Origin: JADKAC01 sp964492065
GTDB taxonomy: Bacteria; Bacteroidota; Bacteroidia; Chitinophagales; BACL12
Direction of reading: 5' to 3'
NCBI GenBank assembly: GCA_964492065.1
Contig: CAZBHH010000016.1
Location: 1-58,562, forward strand
DNA length: 58,562 nucleotides
Part shown: piece after piece, positions 8,436 through 16,360 of the stretch
Position numbering within the stretch: the first letter of the stretch is position 1
How the letters are laid out: each line of letters starts with the position of its first letter
Notes under the pieces: generated by a model
The model's database searches: none
Seen by the model: only the letters and a program-made list of their open reading frames with translations
What the model was told of the DNA's origin: nothing
Program-made: the position numbers and the translations under genes

Positions 8436-11400
8436 TCACATGACCACCAGTTTGCCCACACGCATAAACTTCTCTCCCTTTAGTCTGAAACTGTATATGC
8501 CCGCAGCAAACAGCGATTTGTCGAGCAGCAGCGTTTGGTTGGTGTGCAAGGTTTCTTTCAATACCATTACCCCGTTTGTATTGAATATTTCAACCGAAAA
8601 CGCATCATTTATATTTCCCGAAACTGTAACCGATCTGCCGGCCTCCACCGGGTTGGGATAGATATTTACCGATCCCGCAGCGGGTAAATCATCAACAGAA
8701 ATTACCAAACTCTCCACATTTACGTTGTCAATGTACAGCGCTTGTCCCCATCGCCCGATATTTCGGAAAGCCAACAGCACACTTTCCTCACCGGCCATAG
8801 AGCTTATATCAATCGTATCGGTTCGCCAATCATCAGCCTCGGGATAAAAGACACCATCAGTATAATCCGGTGCGGATGCGAGATCATCACCACCCCGCCT
8901 GTATAATTCTGTAAAAGTCAAACCGCAATCTGCAGAAGCCAGGATTGCCAGCGTATCGGAATAATAATCGCTGTATTGTGCATACGCTACATCAAAAGTT
9001 AATCTGGAATCGGTATATCCCATTAAGCTTATAAATGCCCTCAGGTCGCTGTAATTTCCTCCTAAATCCATCCAATAATTATTTGCCACGGCGCTGCTTG
9101 TACTGGCCGAATAACCGCCGGCATCGGTAGTTTTATTCCAGATGCTGAGCCCGGAATTAATCCCCGTAGTTGCCCAAAATGCAGGCGGAAATTCTGCTTC
9201 AAACGTCTCGGCAATTTCCGATGAGCCCATTCCTTCTACTGTTACCGTAAGGGCATTTGTCGAAGAGTTTCCATTTATATCCGTAACGGTGAGTGTCACT
9301 TCGTGGGTACCCGTTCCGCTGAAAGTAACCTTCGGGTTCCTGAGCGATGATGTTGCCGGGCTCCCCCCTTCGAAGCTCCAGCTCCAGCTTGCGCCTTCGT
9401 GAACTAGTATGGAGTGGTCTTCAAAATAAAAGGTATCTGCCTCACAATACACACTCAGTTTATCGACCATTGGCTGAGCTACAGGATGTGCGGGCAATTC
9501 GTACAGATCACTTTGCCAGATGCCCTTGCCGTAAGTGGCCAGTCGAATTTTTCCGTCGCGGTAAAACGGTTTTGCAATATCGGTATTCGCATAAAACGGC
9601 AAGCCTTCGTTATAGGCAAACCAATCGGTAGTATTATTGCGGTAATACACGGTATAATCGGTACAGGCATACACTCCGCCATCGGTTCCGCCTGCGTAAA
9701 ATATACTGCGTATCTCTTCGCCGTCGAAGGTACTGCCGGTAATATTTGTCCAGCTGACACCGCCATCATCGCTGCTGAAAACTTTATCGCCATCGTAACC
9801 GCCCGGATAGGCGAGATACACATTATTCTCATCTTCAGGATTCACCGCCAGTAATATCCGGTCTCTGTAACCCGATGCGGGGGGAATGGTCAATTCGGAA
9901 AAACTCGCTCCGCCATCCGTAGTTTTCCAAAGTTTACCTGCGGAGCCATAGTTGTGCCGCTGCGCAACGTACATAACATCATGATTGCTTCTCGCAATTT
10001 CAAAGTAGCCGATTTCATGATTGGGATTTGCCCCAAATTCATACAATACATTAAATGAAGTAGCCCCATCCGTACTCTTCCAGAGTTTATTTTCATTACC
10101 GAGGAAAACGGTGTTGTACGTTGCAGGGTGAAATTCCATTTCGCTGGAATACGCCGCCCAATAACTTTCGTTCGGAAACAATCCGACACCGAAATATTCT
10201 ATGGGTTCGCCAATAGAAGTCGGAATAATAACACCGCCGAGATCAGAAGTATATACTTTCCTGTTGTTGCCGGGATTAACATAGCCGCTCGGAGGTTCTG
10301 CACCGCCGAGTTGCAGGTAATTTCCATCGCCGTAGTTTTCGTATTGGGCAATATTGCCGTTGTGATACAAACCGCCAACAGTTACATCTTCATTCCACCC
10401 TTGTCCGAAGCCCCAATAATCCGCTCCGTGTATGCCGGTGGTTCTTCTTTGGTTGTCGCTCACAAAAAAATCGGTAGAAAAATTCACGCCGCCGTCGCTT
10501 GTTATCCAATACCCGGTTTCCGTTGCCCGGAAATCCTGCATATCGGGATGCATATCCAGTACGTCACCGACATAGCCGCCGAGCGGCTCAAAAGTATATC
10601 CGCCATCATCGCTCTTCCACAGGTTTAACCCGCCGATTAACAGCTTATCCGGGTCATCATTATTAGCCATCAGGGCACAATTATAAAATCCCTGGTGATA
10701 GTTCCACCCCACCCAACCGATGGCGAGATTCTGATGATAGTCGTCGTAAGGTGCACCTACCGGTCCGTTGGGCAGGTACCAGGTTTCACCACCGTCATCG
10801 CTGCGGTAAATACCTATATAACCGTAATCTTCATCTTTTGAATCGCCGATGAGATAGGCATAAATGCGATTGGGGTCAGCGGGTGTAACGGCGAGTCTGG
10901 AACCGCCGTCATAGCGGTATGGATCGGAGCTGCTGTACCATCCGTTGTCCTTCAGGGTAAACGTGGCGCCCATATCATCGGAAACTAAAAATTCAGATCT
11001 TTTTTCTGCGGGATTATTCTTTAACAGGTAAACGACATTGTCATCATCGGCTTTCAGCTTCATATCCCAGCATTTATCCGTATAAATAGTTTCCCAACTG
11101 GCGCCTGCATCTTCACTGCGGTACAAACCGGCTTCTCCGGCAACTAAAACAATATTTGTATTGGAGGGATTTACGAGAATTTCATGCGGCCACAATGAAG
11201 TCACCGATAGCACCGCATTCCATGTTACTCCGCCATCTGTAGTTTTATGGACATTCCATCCATTGGCGGCATAGACAATAGCATCATCCTGCGGATCAAT
11301 TTCTATGGCTTCCACTCCTGAAAAATAGTAGGGATAGGTTACGCTTTCCCAGGTCAGGCCGCCATTTACCGTTTTATAAATCTCGCCCGGCTCGGTGCCG

Positions 11401-11876
11401 CAGTATAAAATGTCGGGATTGATGGATGATTGATCAATTGCATAGGTATTTGTCTGGTCATTACTATAACCTCCATCGGAATTATACACCTGGTAGGGAC
11501 CGATATTTTCCCAGTTGGCTGACGACCGGGCTCCGGAGCTACTATTTAATTTTTCCTTTATAAACTCGTGTTTTGCATTAAACACTTCGACGTCCGGCAA
11601 AGCGACAAAACCGCTGTCATCAATATATGCCGAAACAAACCGGCGCCAGCGCTTGTAATACTGCGTGTGATAGCTCTTTTCGAATTTATGTTCCTTGTAA
11701 TAGGCATTGTACAAGGCATCCACCTCATACACATTCGGGTTTTCCGCATACATGGCCTGCGCCCACAGCGGAGCTTGTGCGATTTGATAGGCAGCGGGCT
11801 TTTGAAAGTAGATAAATTGAGCTTGTGCGATGTGTACTACCGCCAACACCAGGAGGAAAGTAAATAGCTTGCGCAT
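8436..11876 (-). CDS. Large secreted BNR-repeat protein with PKD domain and T9SS type A sorting domain
   Basis: 1146 residues. A signal peptide (LFTFLLVLAVVHIAQAQ) is followed by many sialidase/VPS10-type beta-propeller repeats whose Asp-box turns are easy to see (TVNGGLTWESV, TTDGGVTWNAV, SDDGGVSWTNI, TTDGGASFSEL). Next come a PKD-like domain (WSWSFEGGSPATSS then GTHEVTLTVTDINGNSS), a jelly-roll-like segment and a C-terminal sorting domain (VNIYPNPVEAGRSVTVSG to the end). Such proteins are exported by the type IX system and fixed to or released from the cell surface. No catalytic residues of true sialidases can be confirmed, so binding or adhesion is as likely as hydrolysis. Confidence 0.9.
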   Translation of the reverse strand: MRKLFTFLLVLAVVHIAQAQFIYFQKPAAYQIAQAPLWAQAMYAENPNVYEVDALYNAYYKEHKFEKSYHTQYYKRWRRFVSAYIDDSGFVALPDVEVFNAKHEFIKEKLNSSSGARSSANWENIGPYQVYNSDGGYSNDQTNTYAIDQSSINPDILYCGTEPGEIYKTVNGGLTWESVTYPYYFSGVEAIEIDPQDDAIVYAANGWNVHKTTDGGVTWNAVLSVTSLWPHEILVNPSNTNIVLVAGEAGLYRSEDAGASWETIYTDKCWDMKLKADDDNVVYLLKNNPAEKRSEFLVSDDMGATFTLKDNGWYSSSDPYRYDGGSRLAVTPADPNRIYAYLIGDSKDEDYGYIGIYRSDDGGETWYLPNGPVGAPYDDYHQNLAIGWVGWNYHQGFYNCALMANNDDPDKLLIGGLNLWKSDDGGYTFEPLGGYVGDVLDMHPDMQDFRATETGYWITSDGGVNFSTDFFVSDNQRRTTGIHGADYWGFGQGWNEDVTVGGLYHNGNIAQYENYGDGNYLQLGGAEPPSGYVNPGNNRKVYTSDLGGVIIPTSIGEPIEYFGVGLFPNESYWAAYSSEMEFHPATYNTVFLGNENKLWKSTDGATSFNVLYEFGANPNHEIGYFEIARSNHDVMYVAQRHNYGSAGKLWKTTDGGASFSELTIPPASGYRDRILLAVNPEDENNVYLAYPGGYDGDKVFSSDDGGVSWTNITGSTFDGEEIRSIFYAGGTDGGVYACTDYTVYYRNNTTDWFAYNEGLPFYANTDIAKPFYRDGKIRLATYGKGIWQSDLYELPAHPVAQPMVDKLSVYCEADTFYFEDHSILVHEGASWSWSFEGGSPATSSLRNPKVTFSGTGTHEVTLTVTDINGNSSTNALTVTVEGMGSSEIAETFEAEFPPAFWATTGINSGLSIWNKTTDAGGYSASTSSAVANNYWMDLGGNYSDLRAFISLMGYTDSRLTFDVAYAQYSDYYSDTLAILASADCGLTFTELYRRGGDDLASAPDYTDGVFYPEADDWRTDTIDISSMAGEESVLLAFRNIGRWGQALYIDNVNVESLVISVDDLPAAGSVNIYPNPVEAGRSVTVSGNINDAFSVEIFNTNGVMVLKETLHTNQTLLLDKSLFAAGIYSFRLKGEKFMRVGKLVVM

Positions 11877-11895
11877 ATGGCTATCCGTTTTAATT

Positions 11896-11903
11896 CAAAA
11901 TTA
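11896..11903 (-). promoter_or_regulatory. -7 box TAATTTTG for the BNR protein
   Basis: A TAnnTTTG match on the minus strand, 19 bases from the ATG, with a TTG about 22 bases further upstream (11926-11928). The rest of 11877-12138 shows no gene or clear structure. Confidence 0.45.
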
Positions 11904-12138
11904 TCAGTAAAAATGGTAATTAGAACAATTTGTCAGTACGATTTACAATTCTGTGTACAAAAAATTAAAATAAGCTGTCACCTCAGGTCTTTTGTAAACA
12001 GTGGTTTTCGATTAAAAGTATCAATATCCTTCCCACTGCCTAAATTGGCATTTGCACCTTTTACCGGCATTTTTAATTGCATCAATGCGATAGTGTGAAG
12101 AATATCCAACCGGACATTAAAACAGAAACGGGGACAAA

Positions 12139-13098
12139 CTATTCCTTATCCTTAAAATATCCCTTCAGCAGAAAACTGTGTTGCAACGCCTCCATATTCT
12201 CATTGAGTTTTTTGGATGCCTCCTGTAAATTGACAATTGTCTCTTTAAGTTGCGATGCCACCTCTGGATCATTTAACACCACGCCGGCAGCGCTCTCCGT
12301 ATTTGTTTCCAGTTTACCCGTAATGGCGACCATACTTTCTACCATAGTCTTTGCCGAGGCAGTCAGTTCTTCCAGGTGGGTTACGGAATTGATTAACGAT
12401 GGATACAAGACGGTGTCTGTGAGCAAGGCATTCACCGCATTGCCATCATCATCCAGTTTATCTGTTACGCTGCGGATACCGGCAGTTAGTTGGTCCACAT
12501 TTTGAATGGCGCTCTGCAGGGCAACCAGTGACTGATGCAGATCATTATACACCAAATCGTCCGTCAGCAATTTGCCCAGTGTGCCTTCGCCATTCCCCAT
12601 CTTATCTAATATCTCATTAAAAGTGGTGGTAATTTCGAGAACATTGGTATTATTTTTCTGCAGTGTTGTCATCATATCTTCGGTACTGATGAGCCGTACG
12701 GAAACCAGCGCATCGCCGTCATCCACCGGTGCGGATTGTTCCGTACCCCCAAAAATCACGATGACCTTATTGCCGATAAATCCATCGGAACCGAGTTTCA
12801 CCTGCGCATCTTTTTTAATATACGGTCTCGATTTTTCTTCAATTTCCATCACCACCTTCACCTGTGAAGTTCCCGAAAAACTGATGTCTTTTACCGTTCC
12901 GATTTTCACACCGGAATACCAGATATTATTGCCGAGTTTTAATCCGTTGACATCGTCGAAAACCGTGCTGATAAGAAATGACTTGGTAAAGGTCTTATTG
13001 ATATTGCCAATGGCAAGGACCCCCACTACAAAGAAAATAAGTCCAATCGTAATAAAAATACCGACGCTCACATTTCTTTTATTTCTTTCAGAGCTCAT
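12139..13098 (-). CDS. mlaD: MlaD-type MCE-domain phospholipid transport protein
   Basis: Periplasmic, membrane-anchored substrate-binding component of an Mla-type lipid ABC transporter. The 319-residue protein has one N-terminal membrane helix (VGIFITIGLIFFVVGVLAIG, about residues 12-31) and a single MCE domain (GLKLGNNIWYSGVKIGTV through KLGSDGFIGNKVIVIFGG), then a long helical, coiled-coil-like tail. The tail extends beyond E. coli MlaD, as often in other phyla, and may form a channel between membranes. It starts 4 bases after mlaF. Separate mlaB or mlaC genes are not seen. Confidence 0.92.
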   Translation of the reverse strand: MSSERNKRNVSVGIFITIGLIFFVVGVLAIGNINKTFTKSFLISTVFDDVNGLKLGNNIWYSGVKIGTVKDISFSGTSQVKVVMEIEEKSRPYIKKDAQVKLGSDGFIGNKVIVIFGGTEQSAPVDDGDALVSVRLISTEDMMTTLQKNNTNVLEITTTFNEILDKMGNGEGTLGKLLTDDLVYNDLHQSLVALQSAIQNVDQLTAGIRSVTDKLDDDGNAVNALLTDTVLYPSLINSVTHLEELTASAKTMVESMVAITGKLETNTESAAGVVLNDPEVASQLKETIVNLQEASKKLNENMEALQHSFLLKGYFKDKE

Positions 13099-13102
13099 AG
13101 AA

Positions 13103-13876
13103 TCAGTTTATAAAATTATAGTCAAAAAACTTCTTAACCGTTGCATCGTCGGTTTCCTGGATTTCCTCAAAAGTGCCGCGGCGTAAGAACCTTCCGTCGA
13201 TGAGCATGGCAATTCTGTCGCCGGTGGCCTTGGCGCATGTCAGGTCGTGCGTAATAATAATGCTGGTAGTGTGGTACACCTGCTGCACTTTATTTATCAG
13301 TTTGTTAATCTCGATACAGGTGATGGGATCTAACCCTGCCGTCGGTTCATCGTACAACATAATCTCCGGTTTCAGGATAAGGGTTCTGGCAATGCCGATG
13401 CGCTTGCGCTGCCCGCCCGAGAGTTCTGATGGCAATTGATTAATTGCCTTGACGAGATTCACTGCCTCCAGCACCTCAATTACCCGTTTATCAATTTGTG
13501 ATTGCGATAAATTCCTATCATTACGCACCAGGGGGAACTCCAGGTTTTCCTTTACCGTCATGCTGTCGTACAAAGCGCTGTTTTGAAAGGAGAAGCCCAG
13601 TTTTAACCTGAGTTGCTGCAATTCTTTCGGGCTGATGGCGGCGACGTCTTTTCCCAACACAACGACTTTTCCCTTATCGGGTTTCAGCAAGCCGGCTATA
13701 ATTTTTATCAATACGGATTTTCCGGTTCCCGACCTGCCGAGGACGACGAGATTTTCTCCCTTATAAATATCAATGGTAATGCCCTGCAATACATGCAGGT
13801 TGCCGAATGACTTATGCAATCCTTCAATAGAGATGTCCACTTTGCCGGTATCTATAACAACGTGTTCGTGTTTCAT
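13103..13876 (-). CDS. mlaF: Mla-type lipid ABC transporter ATP-binding protein
   Basis: ATPase that powers lipid movement by the MlaE permease. From the ATG at 13874-13876 it has 257 residues; a longer in-frame reading to 14149 would run through the permease gene and is rejected. Walker A GRSGTGKS is at 47-54, followed by the Q-loop (GFSFQNSALYDSMTV), the signature LSGGQRKRIGIARTL, Walker B IMLYDEPTAGLDP and the H-loop ITHD. Only one base separates its ATG from the mlaE stop, so translational coupling is likely. Confidence 0.95.
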   Translation of the reverse strand: MKHEHVVIDTGKVDISIEGLHKSFGNLHVLQGITIDIYKGENLVVLGRSGTGKSVLIKIIAGLLKPDKGKVVVLGKDVAAISPKELQQLRLKLGFSFQNSALYDSMTVKENLEFPLVRNDRNLSQSQIDKRVIEVLEAVNLVKAINQLPSELSGGQRKRIGIARTLILKPEIMLYDEPTAGLDPITCIEINKLINKVQQVYHTTSIIITHDLTCAKATGDRIAMLIDGRFLRRGTFEEIQETDDATVKKFFDYNFIN

Positions 13877-13877
13877 G

Positions 13878-14669
13878 TTATGCCAGGCGTATCCAGTTTG
13901 AAATTTGTACGATAACCATCTCTTCGATAAACACCAGGAACATACTGACGATAACAGCACGGTTTGCGGCAAGGCCGACACCTTCTGTACCCTTTTTGGC
14001 ATGGTACCCGTTAAAACAGCCGACCATACCGATTGTAAATCCGTAAACAATGGATTTAAACAAACCGGTGAAGATATCCAGGAAGGTGATAGGTGAAAAT
14101 GCATCCTGAAAAAATGTGACGAAACTCGTCGCCTCATTCTGATGTACATTTAGAAATGATCCCATCAATGCGACGAAACCGAAATACATCATCAGCACGG
14201 GTATCATTAAGGTGGTGGCGGTTACTCGTGTTACTACCAGGAATTTAAACGGGTTTGTACCCGATACTTCCATGGCATCGATTTGCTCGGTAACACGCAT
14301 GGAGCCCAGTTCGGCACCGATATTTGAACCGACTTTCCCGGAGCAGATAAGCGCCGTTACCAGCGGTGCAAGGGCACGCACAACGGCTATGGCAATCAGC
14401 GAAGGAAGCCAGCTCGCAGCGCCGAAATCAATGAGAGAAGGCCTGGATTGTTTTGTAAATACCACACCGGTTACAAAACCTGTCAGGGTTATTAACAGGA
14501 GCGAACGCACGCCGATATTGTAGCATTGCCTCATCAATTCACGCCATTCAAACGGGCTGTTAAACAACTGTTGAAAATACTGCCCCATAAACAGGAAGGT
14601 ATGCGTCAGCGAACTGAACGCAGCATCCAATTTTTTTGATAAGACATAATTGCGTGAAGAAAATTTCAT
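13878..14669 (-). CDS. mlaE: Mla-type lipid ABC transporter permease
   Basis: Inner-membrane permease of the MlaE family, 263 residues, with the usual hydrophobic segments and the family core GSMRVTEQIDAMEVSGTNPF followed by LVVTRVTATTLMIPVLMMY. It is first in the minus-strand set mlaE-mlaF-mlaD, which is inferred to move phospholipids between the inner and outer membranes and keep the outer membrane asymmetric. The start at 14669 gives a cytosolic N-terminus of normal length. Confidence 0.94.
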   Translation of the reverse strand: MKFSSRNYVLSKKLDAAFSSLTHTFLFMGQYFQQLFNSPFEWRELMRQCYNIGVRSLLLITLTGFVTGVVFTKQSRPSLIDFGAASWLPSLIAIAVVRALAPLVTALICSGKVGSNIGAELGSMRVTEQIDAMEVSGTNPFKFLVVTRVTATTLMIPVLMMYFGFVALMGSFLNVHQNEATSFVTFFQDAFSPITFLDIFTGLFKSIVYGFTIGMVGCFNGYHAKKGTEGVGLAANRAVIVSMFLVFIEEMVIVQISNWIRLA

Positions 14670-14716
14670 TATTCTTTAAAATCAGCACCGTAATGGCTCC
14701 GGGTGCGCATAGGTGC

Positions 14717-14724
14717 CAAATATA
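14717..14724 (-). promoter_or_regulatory. -7 box TATATTTG for the mlaEFD set
   Basis: An exact TAnnTTTG match on the minus strand, giving a leader of about 43 bases. It lies in the 192-base gap between mlaE and the end of the enoyl-CoA hydratase gene. Confidence 0.45.
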
Positions 14725-14861
14725 ATAAGACTATCACTTTAATTACCCACAGCTCCCGCAATAATTGCTCAGTAAATTATCATATCAATACATTATTACA
14801 CGAACCAAACAGTTATTTGAATACTAAGTTAATTGCAGTTTATTGCGCCATAACCCTGCAC

Positions 14862-15641
14862 TCAATCCCATTCGGGTTTTTTCTTTTCCAAAAAGCTCCG
14901 GATACCGTACTTGCAATCCCGGGTAGCACGGGCTTTGGCATTTATCTCGGCGGCCAAAACCATGGCATTGTCCAAACTCAATTCCTGTACCTGGGCTATC
15001 ATCAATTTGGTTATCTGCACTGCGCTTCGGCTGGTATTCTGAATTAATTCATCTGCCAAAGTATTCACTGCTTCATCCAGGTGTTCTGCCGGGACAACCC
15101 GGTTAATGATTGCGTATTGCAATGCAGTGCTTGCATCGATCAACTTGCCGGTAAGCAGTAATTCTTTTGCCTTGGTTTCGGAAATTTTCCGCAATAAATA
15201 CACCATGACAATTGCAGGGACAAATCCTATTTTCACTTCGGTGTATCCGAACTGTGCATGATCGGTGCTGATTGCGAAATCGCACACCGTCACTAAACCG
15301 CAACCGCCTGCGATTGCGTGGCCGTTTACTTTGGCAATGACCGGTTTGGGCAATTGATATATCAATTTATATAATGCCGCAAGCAGCTCTGAATCCCGTG
15401 TATTTTCCTCTAACGAAAAACTCTGCAGCGATTGCAGATAGGCCAGGTCGGCGCCCGCTGAAAACACCTCGCCTGCACCCGTGAGTATTATCACTTTTAC
15501 ATTTTCGTCATTGCCCGCATCCCGGAATGCAGCGGTTAGTTCTTCTACCAATTCGGCGTTAAACGCATTTCTCTTTTCCGCCCGATTGATGGTAATGGTA
15601 CATTTCCTGTCGGCAATTGAATATAATATGGATTTATACAT
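14862..15641 (-). CDS. Enoyl-CoA hydratase/isomerase family protein
   Basis: Crotonase-fold enzyme that adds water across an enoyl-CoA double bond; a methylglutaconyl-CoA hydratase (leucine catabolism) role is possible but not proven. The ATG at 15639-15641 gives 259 residues and is preferred over a TTG six codons upstream because a TAACTTTA promoter-like box ends 6 bases before it. Oxyanion-hole motifs (FSAGADLAYL, HAIAGGCGL) and both catalytic Glu positions (YTEVKIGF, ISETKAKELLLTG) are present. The usual Gly-rich PGxGGTQRL turn is replaced by VPAIVMVYLLRK. Confidence 0.9.
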   Translation of the reverse strand: MYKSILYSIADRKCTITINRAEKRNAFNAELVEELTAAFRDAGNDENVKVIILTGAGEVFSAGADLAYLQSLQSFSLEENTRDSELLAALYKLIYQLPKPVIAKVNGHAIAGGCGLVTVCDFAISTDHAQFGYTEVKIGFVPAIVMVYLLRKISETKAKELLLTGKLIDASTALQYAIINRVVPAEHLDEAVNTLADELIQNTSRSAVQITKLMIAQVQELSLDNAMVLAAEINAKARATRDCKYGIRSFLEKKKPEWD

Positions 15642-15647
15642 TTGGTT

Positions 15648-15655
15648 TAAAGTTA
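15648..15655 (-). promoter_or_regulatory. Variant -7 box TAACTTTA for the enoyl-CoA hydratase
   Basis: One base off TAnnTTTG and 6 bases from the ATG. It lies just downstream of the terminator of the neighbouring lipoprotein gene, as expected for a new transcription unit. Confidence 0.35.
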
Positions 15656-15672
15656 CCAATTCAAAAAGTTCT

Positions 15673-15701
15673 AAAAAAAAACCTCCCGCAACGAGGAGGT
15701 T
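15673..15701 (-). terminator. Rho-independent terminator of the lipoprotein gene
   Basis: Read on the minus strand: a 7-bp stem (15695-15701 pairing with 15680-15686) around an 8-base loop, followed by about eight Ts (the A-run 15673-15680). It lies just after the lipoprotein stop. Confidence 0.85.
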
Positions 15702-15724
15702 CTCAATGTATTAATGGCAAGGGA

Positions 15725-16285
15725 TTACATGCCCATATGTGCGGAAATCATATCGCAGGTGCCTTTACATTCCGATTGCAGGGCAGACAGCGTAGTATTC
15801 CAATTTTCCATTTCGGTTTTAAAAGCGGCGAGCTTTGCAGTATAGTCGCCGATACCGCTTACAACCTGTTCTTCTTTCAAATCTTTGCTGCCGGCCTTCC
15901 AGTCGCTATACGCTTTTTCATCGGCGCTCCAACGGGAAAGTGTGCTTGCAAATGTCGCTCTTAATTCCTCCGCTTTGCTGAGAATATCGGTACATACGGC
16001 ATTTAATGAATCCATCGTAACCTGCATGGCGGGATCTGCTTTTTTCTTGGCGTCTTTCGGTTGTTCACCACCAGTTGCCATTGACTGTTCAATCATACCT
16101 TTTATATCGGTGATTCCGGTATTCAGTGTAGCTTCCCAGCCTTTGATTGCTTCGCCGGTTGATTTCCAATCGGTTTCAAATGCGGTGATCGACTTTTGGG
16201 TTTCGGGACTCAATCCCTTTTTGCCGCAGGCAACTAATACGGTTGCACCCAATACAGCCGTAAATAATAAAAATCTGATTTTCAT
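15725..16285 (-). CDS. Small helical lipoprotein, unknown function
   Basis: 186 residues with a lipoprotein signal peptide ending in the lipobox VLVAC (Cys20), so it should be lipidated and membrane-attached. The mature part is charged and almost entirely helical, with Trp-containing repeating patterns (FETDWKSTGEAIKGWEA, LSRWSADEKAYSDWKAG) and a pair of cysteines near the C-terminus (ECKGTCDM). No family is recognised. It is monocistronic, with its own promoter box at 16316-16323 and a strong terminator. Confidence 0.85.
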   Translation of the reverse strand: MKIRFLLFTAVLGATVLVACGKKGLSPETQKSITAFETDWKSTGEAIKGWEATLNTGITDIKGMIEQSMATGGEQPKDAKKKADPAMQVTMDSLNAVCTDILSKAEELRATFASTLSRWSADEKAYSDWKAGSKDLKEEQVVSGIGDYTAKLAAFKTEMENWNTTLSALQSECKGTCDMISAHMGM

Positions 16286-16315
16286 TGTTAATATTTTTGG
16301 TTTTTAATTAGACAC

Positions 16316-16323
16316 CAAAAGTA
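16316..16323 (-). promoter_or_regulatory. -7 box TACTTTTG for the lipoprotein
   Basis: A TAnnTTTG match on the minus strand, 30 bases from the ATG, giving a leader of about 24-27 bases. Confidence 0.5.
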
Positions 16324-16360
16324 CGCATGTTTTAAATGATGTACGCTTTTTTTAGCGCAT

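Noticed and set aside
9414..9854. 146-codon plus-strand frame inside the BNR protein gene
   Set aside because: A shadow of the minus-strand BNR gene; its translation has no domain character and the repeats are clearly on the minus strand.
12572..13186. 204-codon plus-strand frame opposite mlaD
   Set aside because: Ser/Pro/Thr-rich shadow of the minus-strand MCE protein gene.
13877..14149. Longer in-frame N-terminus for the MlaF ATPase
   Set aside because: It would run through the mlaE coding region; the ATG at 13876 starts exactly where the ABC domain needs and one base after the mlaE stop.
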